A stretch of DNA of 54,107 bases from an uncultured Mucilaginibacter sp. (lineage in GTDB: Bacteria > Bacteroidota > Bacteroidia > Sphingobacteriales > Sphingobacteriaceae): NCBI GenBank assembly GCA_903927645.1, contig CAIYNX010000158.1, positions 1-54,107 on the forward strand. Reading direction: 5' to 3'. Position 1 is the first letter of the stretch, and every line of letters starts with the position of its first letter. Shown in pieces: positions 9,279 to 16,989 of the stretch. A program made the position numbers and the translations under genes. The notes below the pieces were generated by a model. The model did not search any database and was not told the origin of the DNA. It was given only the letters and a program-made list of their open reading frames with translations.

Positions 9279-10382
9279 TTACTTTAAAGTAAAAACTTCT
9301 AAATCAATATTCCCAGGAGGTGGCGGGCCATTTGGAGGTGGGCCATTTGGCGGTGGACCGTTAGGCGGTGGACCGTTTGGAGGGCCTTGCATACCTGGCT
9401 TACCTCCCATGGGAGGTGGTGGGCCACCTGAACCACCAGCTATATAAATTTTGCCGTTTAATACCGTTCCGCCTACCCCATTACGCGGAATATTCAAATC
9501 AGCAATTTTAATCCATTGGTTGGTCTTTGCTGGGTCGAAGCAATAAACATCTTTTTGAGGATGGTTTGGAGTGGTAGTCGTGGCTCTTTCCCCACCTATA
9601 TAATAAATTTTATTGTTAAGGTTTACTGCTGTACCACCTCCAGTCCCTTTTGGAAGCGTTGCCTTTAGGGTTGACCATGAGCTTGTTTTAAAATCATAAC
9701 AATCAACATCCAAAACCACCTGACTAAAAAAATTTAGCTTATTCTCTGGGTCACGGAAGCTAGTATTGCGTCCACCTACTGAATATAATTTATCGCCAAT
9801 AACAACTGCCATACTATGGTCGCGGATATGGGGAGCATCAGGCAATTTTTTCCAGGTATTGGTTTTAGGGTCATATTCATCAAATAAAGCATTAGTACCA
9901 CTGCTATGCCCGTTGGTAATACCGCAAACCAAATACAATTTGCCATTATGCACAGCGGCCCCTGCACCTGCCCTGCGCCTGCCTGGCTCTATTTCGGCTA
10001 ATCTTTGCCAAGTATTTGTTTTGGTATCATAACTGTAGCTATTAGGCATTGGTGTTTGTAAGGGGAAATCGCCTTGAGAAAAAGCATCTAATACATAAAT
10101 TTTACTCCCCAATGCCACTGCCTGAAAATGGTGCATTACCACTGGCGAATTAGCTTTTTTTATCCAATAATTACTTGCTGGGTCATAAACCTCCAAAGGC
10201 TGTATCGGTCCGTCACCACCTAATAAATATAATTTTCCGTCAACAGCAACTAAACTACATTCACTGCGTCCGTTTATTTTGTTGGAGGCTTTTAAAATTT
10301 TCCATCTTCCATCAATTTGCGCCAAAACTGGCGCTACAAACAGCATGGCAAGGCAAAAGCAACTAGCAAATACTTTTTTCAT
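9279..10382 (-). CDS. Secreted Kelch-repeat beta-propeller with Gly/Pro-rich tail
   Basis: Signal peptide (FASCFCLAMLFVAPVLAQ) followed by about six Kelch repeats, seen as recurring KLYLLGGDG, KIYVLD, KLYLVCG, KLYSVGG, KIYYIGG and KIYIAGGSGG with Trp-containing blade segments. It should fold as a beta-propeller in the periplasm or outside the cell. The last ~55 residues are low complexity: Gly/Pro followed by four GPPPN-type units, then a short hydrophobic end. No catalytic residues are evident; Kelch domains usually bind proteins or glycans. It is downstream of the GH3 gene on the same strand but separated by a terminator-like hairpin, so co-transcription is partial at most. Confidence 0.85.
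   Translation of the reverse strand: MKKVFASCFCLAMLFVAPVLAQIDGRWKILKASNKINGRSECSLVAVDGKLYLLGGDGPIQPLEVYDPASNYWIKKANSPVVMHHFQAVALGSKIYVLDAFSQGDFPLQTPMPNSYSYDTKTNTWQRLAEIEPGRRRAGAGAAVHNGKLYLVCGITNGHSSGTNALFDEYDPKTNTWKKLPDAPHIRDHSMAVVIGDKLYSVGGRNTSFRDPENKLNFFSQVVLDVDCYDFKTSSWSTLKATLPKGTGGGTAVNLNNKIYYIGGERATTTTPNHPQKDVYCFDPAKTNQWIKIADLNIPRNGVGGTVLNGKIYIAGGSGGPPPPMGGKPGMQGPPNGPPPNGPPPNGPPPNGPPPPGNIDLEVFTLK
9327..9386 (-). repeat. 15-bp tandem repeat encoding GPPPN units
   Basis: Four in-frame 15-bp units (for example GCCATTTGGAGGTGG at 9327 and GCCATTTGGCGGTGG at 9342), diverged at a few bases, encode the repeated GPPPN motif near the C-terminus of the Kelch protein. Such repeats can change copy number by slippage. 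Confidence 0.9.
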
Positions 10383-10414
10383 GGATATAAAAATTAAATT
10401 CGTTAAAAGTAAAC

Positions 10415-10450
10415 CAAGACGATAACAAAGTTAATTTTGTTATGGTCTTG
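10415..10450 (-). terminator. Rho-independent terminator-like hairpin after the GH3 gene
   Basis: Inverted repeat with 15-nt arms, CAAGACGATAACAAA and TTTGTTATGGTCTTG, pairing at 14 of 15 positions around a 6-nt loop (GTTAAT). It starts about 34 nt after the GH3 stop on the minus strand and is followed there by GTTTACTTTT. It separates the GH3 gene from the Kelch gene. Confidence 0.6.
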
Positions 10451-10483
10451 CATTTACTTCGTAGCTTATTAGATGCTAATGCC

Positions 10484-13078
10484 TTAATTTTCCTTCGGGT
10501 AAACCACCATCGAACTATTATCGACACCATAAATTTTAGCGATGGCCTTAATGGTTATTCCTTTGCCTATTTTAATTGGCTGGGTATATTCATTAGCCTC
10601 GGTAAATGATGGAGTAGCCTTATTAGTGGTAAAATAAATTTTAGCTCCCGATGTTGTACAAGTGAGCGTAGCCAAACCATTTTTTATAGTAACTTCTGGT
10701 TTTGCTACGCGGTTTACATATTTTTGAGTACGAGCATCCTGTATAACCCCTTTCCAGTTTAAACCAAAACCAAAATCATAAGTATTTCCTGCTGCATCGG
10801 TATGGCAAACCATGTCATGTGGGATATCCTCATTTTGCAATTCAACAGTTTCCATATTTGCAGGCATCTGGAAGGGCAATAAACCCGAAGGTTCAACACT
10901 ACCAGTTAATACATCCAGCAAAGCCTGATTTTGCACCCCAAAAGTAGCCACAATTGCATTGGCATCTTTTTCAAATTCCCCTAAAATGGCTGGTTTGCTT
11001 AAAGTAATGGCAACAATTACAGGTTTTCCATTCATGGCCTTTTTAGTTTCTTGAATAGTTTTAAGGTCGTTAAAATTAGCTGCAGTTATGCTTTTACCTT
11101 TATATGATCTGTTGGTGATGCCAGGCTCTACCGGATCGCCGGCGGCAATACTGTGTTCGCGAGCACTATTAGCTGTATAAGGCCCATATTGTAAGGTAAT
11201 AGGCACATAACCATTCCCACCGTTTTTCAAATCATCGGCATCATAGCCGGCACCACCACTTGGGCTACTTACCATTACAATGGCATAATCGGCCTTGGCA
11301 GGGTCGTTGGTTACGGTAAAGTATCGCTTTAATAAATCGGCATTCATGGCATCTTCCCATTTCTCCTTTGATGGAGGACCAAAAAAACCTTTGGTTGAAG
11401 GGATATATTTTTTAGGTAGGTAAACAGTTTTACCTTTTTGAAGCGGCAAAACATTGCCTAGGTTTTTCAACATCACAATTGATTTTAATTGCGCATCATA
11501 CCCAGCTTTCATAAAATCAGGATTACCTACTGTTTGTTTAGAATTTTCAATATCTAAATATGGATTTTCGAACAAACCAACCCTAAATATATTCCGCAAT
11601 AACCTAACTGCCGACTGTTCAAATCGTGCTCGCATGTAAGCTTCCCCGTGTTCCTTTATACCCATGTTGTAGGCCTCAATTACCGGCCCCGAAGCATTAT
11701 TACCGCCAAATTGATCAACACCAGCCATTAGTATTTTATAGTGCCGTTCGGCAACTGTTTTAGTTTCCATACCCCATGATTTGCCCCAAAAGGTATCAGG
11801 CGTTTTGCCTTCGTCGGCAGTAACCAGCCAATCAGTACAAATAACACCATCATAGCCGTATTTCCCCCTCAGCAAATCGGTAATTAAATACTTACTATAG
11901 CTATTTCCTCCATTTTCGCCGTTTTTATCCATATTGTATGATATGGTATAATAAGGCATTACAGCAGCTGCTTTACTTGTTTTTCCATTCAATTTCAAGG
12001 CACCATCCACAAATGATATCAAATGTTCGTCGAAATTATTACCGGGATAAACGGCATACTTGCCGTAGGCAAAATGGGCATCCCTGCCACCTTCTTCGGG
12101 GCCACCACCAGGCCAATGTTTCATCATGGCATTTACACTGTGATAACCCCAACCATCTGCAATTTCACTCACCCCTTCTGAGGTTTGAAAACCATCCACA
12201 TAAGCGCGAGCCATATCGGCATCCAATTGGGGGTCTTCACCAAATGTGCCATTAATTCGAACCCATCTAGGTTCTGAGCCTAAATCAATTTGTGGGGAAA
12301 GTGCAGTAGCAATACCCAATGCCCGGTATTCTTTGGCAGCAATATTTCCAAATTGTTTTACCAGATCAGGATCAAAAGAAGCAGCCAAACCAAGCTGATC
12401 GGGCCATTGTGATATCTTACCACCAGCACCAGCTGTATATTCAACCCCTGAATTGGTGCTATGCCTCGGATCTGTACTGTTATTTGCCGGAATTCCCATC
12501 CCAATACCCTCAACCAATGCCTGTATATTGTTATTCCATCTGGCAGCTACTTCCGGACTTTGTACCGAGGTTACCAGCACATGCCTTAAATTGTCTTTTA
12601 TTAAGAAATCTTTCTGTTGGTCGCTCAAATCGTAAGCGTTTGCACCACTTTCGTTAAAAGGTTTCCCATTATAACTCATCTTTCCCATAGGGCTTGGCAT
12701 CGCAGGTATGGCTTGATGACCGCTATACAGCATCAAGCCCGCAATTTGATCAATCGATAATTTTGAAGCCAAATCTTTGGCCCTAACATCAATTGGAAGG
12801 CGCCAATCTTCATATTTATCTAATAGTCCGTTTTTGTTTAAATCCTTAAATGCAAGACCATCAACTGTTAAAATTTTTACACCCGATTTGGTTGAGTATC
12901 CTAGCGTTGCTCCGCCCTGATTTTTAACCTGCACTATTCCGGAAGTATCAGTTGATACAACCGACCACATTTTTAACTTAAAACGACTGTTAGGCATGGT
13001 GCTTGCCGCAACAAGCCCAAATAATGCCACGATCCCGGCAAACCCCACAACAAAGGGCATTGGAATTTTAATTTTCAT
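10484..13078 (-). CDS. Glycoside hydrolase family 3 beta-glucosidase with CHB_HEX-type C-terminal domain
   Basis: Exported exo-acting beta-glucosidase/glucan glucohydrolase of 864 residues. An N-terminal hydrophobic segment (VGFAGIVALFGLVAAS) is a signal or anchor. The GH3 N-terminal barrel carries LGSEPRWVRINGTFGEDP, MKHWPGGGPEEGGRDAH and the nucleophile region GVICTDWLVTADEG, where the Asp is the expected nucleophile. A GH3 C-terminal domain follows (SIVMLKNLGNVLPLQKG). The last ~75 residues, with GAKIYFTTNKATPS, resemble a chitobiase/beta-hexosaminidase C-terminal domain (PF13290), an uncommon addition. It includes an acidic DKNGLLDKYEDW segment near residue 85. Substrate specificity is not certain. 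Confidence 0.92.
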   Translation of the reverse strand: MKIKIPMPFVVGFAGIVALFGLVAASTMPNSRFKLKMWSVVSTDTSGIVQVKNQGGATLGYSTKSGVKILTVDGLAFKDLNKNGLLDKYEDWRLPIDVRAKDLASKLSIDQIAGLMLYSGHQAIPAMPSPMGKMSYNGKPFNESGANAYDLSDQQKDFLIKDNLRHVLVTSVQSPEVAARWNNNIQALVEGIGMGIPANNSTDPRHSTNSGVEYTAGAGGKISQWPDQLGLAASFDPDLVKQFGNIAAKEYRALGIATALSPQIDLGSEPRWVRINGTFGEDPQLDADMARAYVDGFQTSEGVSEIADGWGYHSVNAMMKHWPGGGPEEGGRDAHFAYGKYAVYPGNNFDEHLISFVDGALKLNGKTSKAAAVMPYYTISYNMDKNGENGGNSYSKYLITDLLRGKYGYDGVICTDWLVTADEGKTPDTFWGKSWGMETKTVAERHYKILMAGVDQFGGNNASGPVIEAYNMGIKEHGEAYMRARFEQSAVRLLRNIFRVGLFENPYLDIENSKQTVGNPDFMKAGYDAQLKSIVMLKNLGNVLPLQKGKTVYLPKKYIPSTKGFFGPPSKEKWEDAMNADLLKRYFTVTNDPAKADYAIVMVSSPSGGAGYDADDLKNGGNGYVPITLQYGPYTANSAREHSIAAGDPVEPGITNRSYKGKSITAANFNDLKTIQETKKAMNGKPVIVAITLSKPAILGEFEKDANAIVATFGVQNQALLDVLTGSVEPSGLLPFQMPANMETVELQNEDIPHDMVCHTDAAGNTYDFGFGLNWKGVIQDARTQKYVNRVAKPEVTIKNGLATLTCTTSGAKIYFTTNKATPSFTEANEYTQPIKIGKGITIKAIAKIYGVDNSSMVVYPKEN

Positions 13079-13403
13079 ATCAGTTTATATTAATGAATTT
13101 ATAATTGGTATTGTGTCAATTTTACAATGTGTAAAATTGACACATTTAAAAGTAAATATATTATTAAGATTTTGATTAATACAATAGACCAGCAATTAAA
13201 ACAAATAGATAAAGAAACAAATAGGAAGGATGAAGGCATTTAAAATATTTAATTTGGCTTTAGTATTGTAAAATTTATTCGGGAGATATTGAAATGAGTT
13301 AAAAAACTTGAATTTTACATAATGAGGTCTTTTTAAACTACATCAACTTATGAATTTAACGCTACTATTTTATTATTTTTATATAATCAAAAAAACCAAA
13401 TAA
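13079..13403. other. Divergent intergenic region (325 bp)
   Basis: No gene seen. It holds the palindrome at 13112-13144 and two copies of AAACAAATAG (13199-13208 and 13215-13224) spaced 16 bp apart. On the minus strand these copies give TCTATTTG-like sequences one base away from TAnnTTTG, so the GH3 promoter may lie here. The rest is plain AT-rich DNA. Confidence 0.5.
13112..13144. promoter_or_regulatory. Perfect 15-bp inverted repeat upstream of the GH3 gene
   Basis: Arms TGTGTCAATTTTACA (13112-13126) and TGTAAAATTGACACA (13130-13144) are exact reverse complements around ATG. The element lies 34-66 bp upstream of the GH3 start. It has no U-tract on the minus strand and is placed like an operator or a leader hairpin. 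Confidence 0.6.
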
Positions 13404-13718
13404 ATGGCTCAAGTAAGGGAAATTAAATGCCCGCATTGCAATGAATGGACCTTATGGAGTGGTCATATTGATGACAGATGCCTTTATTGCAATGGTTTTT
13501 TGGAACCACGAAAATTTTCGCGCGAGGTTGAAAAAAAAGTAAACAAACAATTACTCCTAGAGCACGATTATTTTTTTGTGAAGCCCACTGATAGCCAATT
13601 TAAAAAAGAATTGAAATATTTCCTGAATTCAATACGGTGGATATTTTATTATTTACAAATCCTATTTTTCTGTTTTGTAAGTATGATACTTGTTTTAGTT
13701 AGTTTATTGGCAGGATAA
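13404..13718 (+). CDS. Small zinc-ribbon membrane protein, function unknown
   Basis: A 104-residue protein with two Cys pairs, CPHC (C9, C12) and CLYC (C26, C29), spaced as a zinc ribbon in the cytoplasmic N-terminus, and one or two hydrophobic segments at about residues 72-102. Basic linker residues suggest the N-terminus stays inside the cell. The next gene starts at the base right after this stop codon, so they form a two-gene operon. I do not recognise a named family. Confidence 0.75.
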   Translation: MAQVREIKCPHCNEWTLWSGHIDDRCLYCNGFLEPRKFSREVEKKVNKQLLLEHDYFFVKPTDSQFKKELKYFLNSIRWIFYYLQILFFCFVSMILVLVSLLAG

Positions 13719-14087
13719 ATGAAAACTTTGCTCAATAAATGGTTTTTGTTAGGCTGTTTTACCTGGCTTTTTATTCAATTAGCACGTAAATTAGGTCATC
13801 CTATTCCTTACCTAAACGGTTATTTGAGCGATGCTTTCGCAATACCAGTAATTGCTAACCTTGCATTATGGTTTAGTAGAATATTTTTAATAAAAAACGA
13901 TTATTATATCCTTTCAAAAAACAAATTGATATTCATTGTAATTTATGTGAGTATTCTTTTTGAAGGTATTTTACCACTAATTTCTAAAAAATATACAGCT
14001 GATTGGGTAGATTTATTACTTTATATTGTAGGTGGTTTATTTTTTTATAAGTTTATGAATAGACCTTTGTACCAGATCAGAAAATAG
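13719..14087 (+). CDS. Small multi-pass membrane protein
   Basis: A 122-residue protein with about four hydrophobic helices (near residues 5-20, 40-60, 68-88 and 96-113) and no soluble domain. Its length and the pattern IPYLNGYLSDAFAIPVIANLAL resemble short Bacteroidota proteins that databases often name magnesium citrate secondary transporter. That name is weakly founded and I would not rely on it. It is translated directly after the zinc-ribbon protein with zero spacing. Confidence 0.7.
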   Translation: MKTLLNKWFLLGCFTWLFIQLARKLGHPIPYLNGYLSDAFAIPVIANLALWFSRIFLIKNDYYILSKNKLIFIVIYVSILFEGILPLISKKYTADWVDLLLYIVGGLFFYKFMNRPLYQIRK

Positions 14088-14312
14088 AAAAAAGCCATTT
14101 CTTGATTTATGATAAAAATAATTCTCTTTTATTAGCTCAAAATTTATTGTAAAAGGTTTAATGGTTGGTGAAATTAAGTGCAATTTGAACATATTTTAAT
14201 CTTGAAATAGGATAATCTCTTTAAGATTGGTTTAAACCTATTTAAAATACTATTTTTAGCGCCTCAATATTGGCTAGCAAAATGCTGATATAAGATGTTA
14301 ACGATTTAGAAG

Positions 14313-15623
14313 ATGAAGGTTTTAAAATTTGGAGGTACATCAGTAGGTAGTCCGGAAAGGATGAAAAAACTACTTGACATAATTGATACTTCCCAACGTC
14401 AAATTATAGTATTGTCGGCGGTATCGGGCACAACCAATAGTTTGGTTGATATATCACATGCCTATTTAAACAACGATAAAGATAAGGCCTCTAAACTTAT
14501 AGGAATTCTGAAGGATAAATATGATATTTTTGTTAATGAATTATTTCATAACCAAAATTCATTAAACCAGGGAAAGGAAGTTATTGATTATCATTTTAGT
14601 TTATTAACTAATTTGGCAAACGACCACTTCACGAGTATAGAAGAAAAAATAGTGCTGGCTCAAGGCGAATTATTATCAACTACCTTATACCATGTTTACC
14701 TCAATCAAATTGGCGTGCATTCGGTATTGTTACCGGCTTTAGATTTTATGAAAATTGATGAAGACAATGAGCCAATAGTTGATTATTTAACCGCCCATTT
14801 ATTACCTTTACTTAATAAACATCCGGAGAACAACTTGTTCATTACCCAGGGTTATATCTGTAAAAATAGTTTTGGTGAAATTGATAACCTAAGACGTGGA
14901 GGAAGTGATTATACAGCTTCTTTGATTGGAGCAGGTATTAGAAGTGAGGAAGTACAAATTTGGACTGATATTGATGGGATGCACAATAACGACCCAAGAA
15001 TTGTTAAAGGTACTCAACCAATTGCACAACTATCATTTGATGAGGCCGCAGAACTGGCCTATTTTGGGGCTAAAATATTACACCCACAAAGTGTATTCCC
15101 TGCACAAAAGTATAAGGTACCTGTGCGTTTGCTTAACACCATGGATCCCAAAGCCGAGGGTACTTTAATAACCTCATGGAGCGAAAAAAATAAAATTAAA
15201 TCAATTGCTGCGAAAGATCATATAACTGCCATTAAAATACAATCGAGCAGGATGCTTTTGGCACATGGATTTTTAAGAAAAGTATTCGAGGTGTTTGAGC
15301 GATATAAAACCTCCATAGACATGATCACTACCTCGGAAGTAGCTGTTTCATTAACTATTGATGATGTTAGCCATTTGAATGAAATTAAAGATGAACTACT
15401 TCGTTTTGGAAGTGTTGATATAGATGAAAACCAAACCATTATTTGCGTAGTGGGTGATTTTGGAGCCGAACAACATGGCTATGCAGCAAGGGTTTTAGAA
15501 GCAGTAAAGCATATTCCAATCAGAATGATATCATATGGTGGTAGCGATCATAACATGTCATTATTGGTAAAATCAGAAGATAAAATTGAAATATTAAAAA
15601 GTTTGCACAACAGGTTATTTTAA
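14313..15623 (+). CDS. lysC: Aspartate kinase (monofunctional)
   Basis: Phosphorylates L-aspartate in the first step of the lysine/DAP, threonine and methionine pathway. It begins with the signature KFGGTSVGSPERM. The catalytic domain includes GRRGSDYTA-like LRRGGSDYTASLIGAGI and TDIDGMHNNDPRIV. The C-terminal ~130 residues hold two ACT domains (RMLLAHGFLRKVFEVFERY and TIICVVGDFGAEQHGYAARV), which normally mediate feedback inhibition. At 436 residues it lacks a homoserine dehydrogenase domain. lysA follows after 67 bp, fitting a lysine/DAP operon. I looked for a lysine riboswitch in the 225-bp upstream gap and saw none. Confidence 0.96.
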   Translation: MKVLKFGGTSVGSPERMKKLLDIIDTSQRQIIVLSAVSGTTNSLVDISHAYLNNDKDKASKLIGILKDKYDIFVNELFHNQNSLNQGKEVIDYHFSLLTNLANDHFTSIEEKIVLAQGELLSTTLYHVYLNQIGVHSVLLPALDFMKIDEDNEPIVDYLTAHLLPLLNKHPENNLFITQGYICKNSFGEIDNLRRGGSDYTASLIGAGIRSEEVQIWTDIDGMHNNDPRIVKGTQPIAQLSFDEAAELAYFGAKILHPQSVFPAQKYKVPVRLLNTMDPKAEGTLITSWSEKNKIKSIAAKDHITAIKIQSSRMLLAHGFLRKVFEVFERYKTSIDMITTSEVAVSLTIDDVSHLNEIKDELLRFGSVDIDENQTIICVVGDFGAEQHGYAARVLEAVKHIPIRMISYGGSDHNMSLLVKSEDKIEILKSLHNRLF

Positions 15624-15690
15624 TAAATTACTTAATTAATACAACAAGATTAAAAGCGCTTTTAAAAGCAAATTTTATACAAGATAAATA

Positions 15691-16890
15691 ATGTTTAATA
15701 ACCAAACTATAACCCGTTTACAACAAATAGAAACTCCATTTTATTACTATGATTTGGAAGTATTAAATAACTCGCTTTTGGCATGTAAACAAGCCTCCTC
15801 CAAATACGGATATCACGTTCATTATGCTATGAAAGCCAATTTTAACAACAAGGTCTTGAATGCCATCCAACAATTTGGGTTCGGTGCGGATTGTGTTAGC
15901 GGAAATGAAGTGAAGGCAGCTATAGAATACGGATTTGATAAAAATAATATTGTATTTGCGGGTGTAGGTAAATCAGATAAAGAAATAAATCTGGCGCTCG
16001 ATACAGATATTTTCTGTTTTAATGCCGAATCAGTCGAGGAACTTTTTGTAATAGATGAGTTGGCAAAAGCAAAAAACAAAATAGCGAATATCGCAATCAG
16101 AATTAATCCGAATGTTGATGCGCATACGCACCATTTTATTACTACCGGTTTGGATGAAAACAAATTTGGCATTAACACTTGGCAGTTGGATGATGTTGTA
16201 AAAACCTTACGTAATTGTTCACACCTTCAATTTTTGGGTATTCATTTCCATATAGGTTCTCAAATTACTGATATGGAGGTGTACAAAAACCTTTGTACAC
16301 GAATTAATGAAATTCAGGATTGGTTTGCTGAAAAAGGATTCGTGGTAAAAATATTGAACGTTGGTGGAGGTTTAGGTGTTGATTATTATAACCCAGATAC
16401 GAATGCCATCAGTGATTTTGAAAGTTATTTTAAAGTATTTAACCAATTTTTAAATGTACGAGTTGATCAGGAAGTACATTTTGAATTAGGGCGTGCTCTG
16501 GTAGCTCAAAGTTCAGCGCTGATTGCTCGTGTTTTATATGTTAAAAACGGCCTAAAAAAGAATTTTTTAGTTTTGGATGCAGGAATGACTGAATTAATAC
16601 GGCCAATGCTTTACCAAGCTTACCATCAAATTGAAAACCTTTCGAGGAATGGCGAATCAGGTAATATAACTGAAGACAATACACCTGGATTAAGCATTGG
16701 TAAAAACGTTATTCAATATGACATTGTTGGACCAATTTGTGAAAGCACTGATTGTTTCAGAAAAGATGTTGAAATGCCAATATCCTTTCGAGGCGACTTG
16801 ATCGCTATACGAACTACCGGTGCTTATGGAGAAGTAATGGCATCCTCCTACAATTTAAGAGACCGCGTTAAAAGTGTTTATTCAAATTAG
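15691..16890 (+). CDS. lysA: Diaminopimelate decarboxylase
   Basis: PLP enzyme converting meso-diaminopimelate to L-lysine. The PLP Lys lies in HYAMKANFN near the N-terminus. HFHIGSQI and NVGGGLGVDY bind the cofactor phosphate, and the C-terminal domain has GPICESTDCF with the catalytic Cys and TGAYGEVMAS with the conserved Tyr. 399 residues, full length for the group IV decarboxylase fold. It lies directly downstream of aspartate kinase on the same strand, consistent with shared lysine biosynthesis. Confidence 0.96.
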   Translation: MFNNQTITRLQQIETPFYYYDLEVLNNSLLACKQASSKYGYHVHYAMKANFNNKVLNAIQQFGFGADCVSGNEVKAAIEYGFDKNNIVFAGVGKSDKEINLALDTDIFCFNAESVEELFVIDELAKAKNKIANIAIRINPNVDAHTHHFITTGLDENKFGINTWQLDDVVKTLRNCSHLQFLGIHFHIGSQITDMEVYKNLCTRINEIQDWFAEKGFVVKILNVGGGLGVDYYNPDTNAISDFESYFKVFNQFLNVRVDQEVHFELGRALVAQSSALIARVLYVKNGLKKNFLVLDAGMTELIRPMLYQAYHQIENLSRNGESGNITEDNTPGLSIGKNVIQYDIVGPICESTDCFRKDVEMPISFRGDLIAIRTTGAYGEVMASSYNLRDRVKSVYSN

Positions 16891-16989
16891 AAAGCCAAAA
16901 AAGCAAATTACACGCGTATTTAATTTTATAATACACTTGTAAACATTAAATAACTAGGTTAATAATTATATACTAATTACTTTGCGCAT

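Noticed and set aside
9281..9290. ACTTTAAAGT palindrome as a terminator between the convergent genes
   Set aside because: Ten bases without a loop cannot form a stable hairpin, and it lies inside the last codons of the Kelch gene.
12319..12657. 112-codon plus-strand frame inside the GH3 gene
   Set aside because: Fully antisense to a gene with clear GH3 motifs; the peptide is His/Gln/Pro-rich without any domain.
13404..14087. Toxin-antitoxin pair
   Set aside because: Size and spacing fit, but one protein is a zinc-ribbon membrane protein and the other a multi-pass protein; neither matches a toxin or antitoxin family.
14088..14312. Lysine riboswitch before lysC
   Set aside because: No long GC-containing multi-stem structure or anti-terminator was found in the 225 bp; only a short GGTTTAAACC palindrome is visible.
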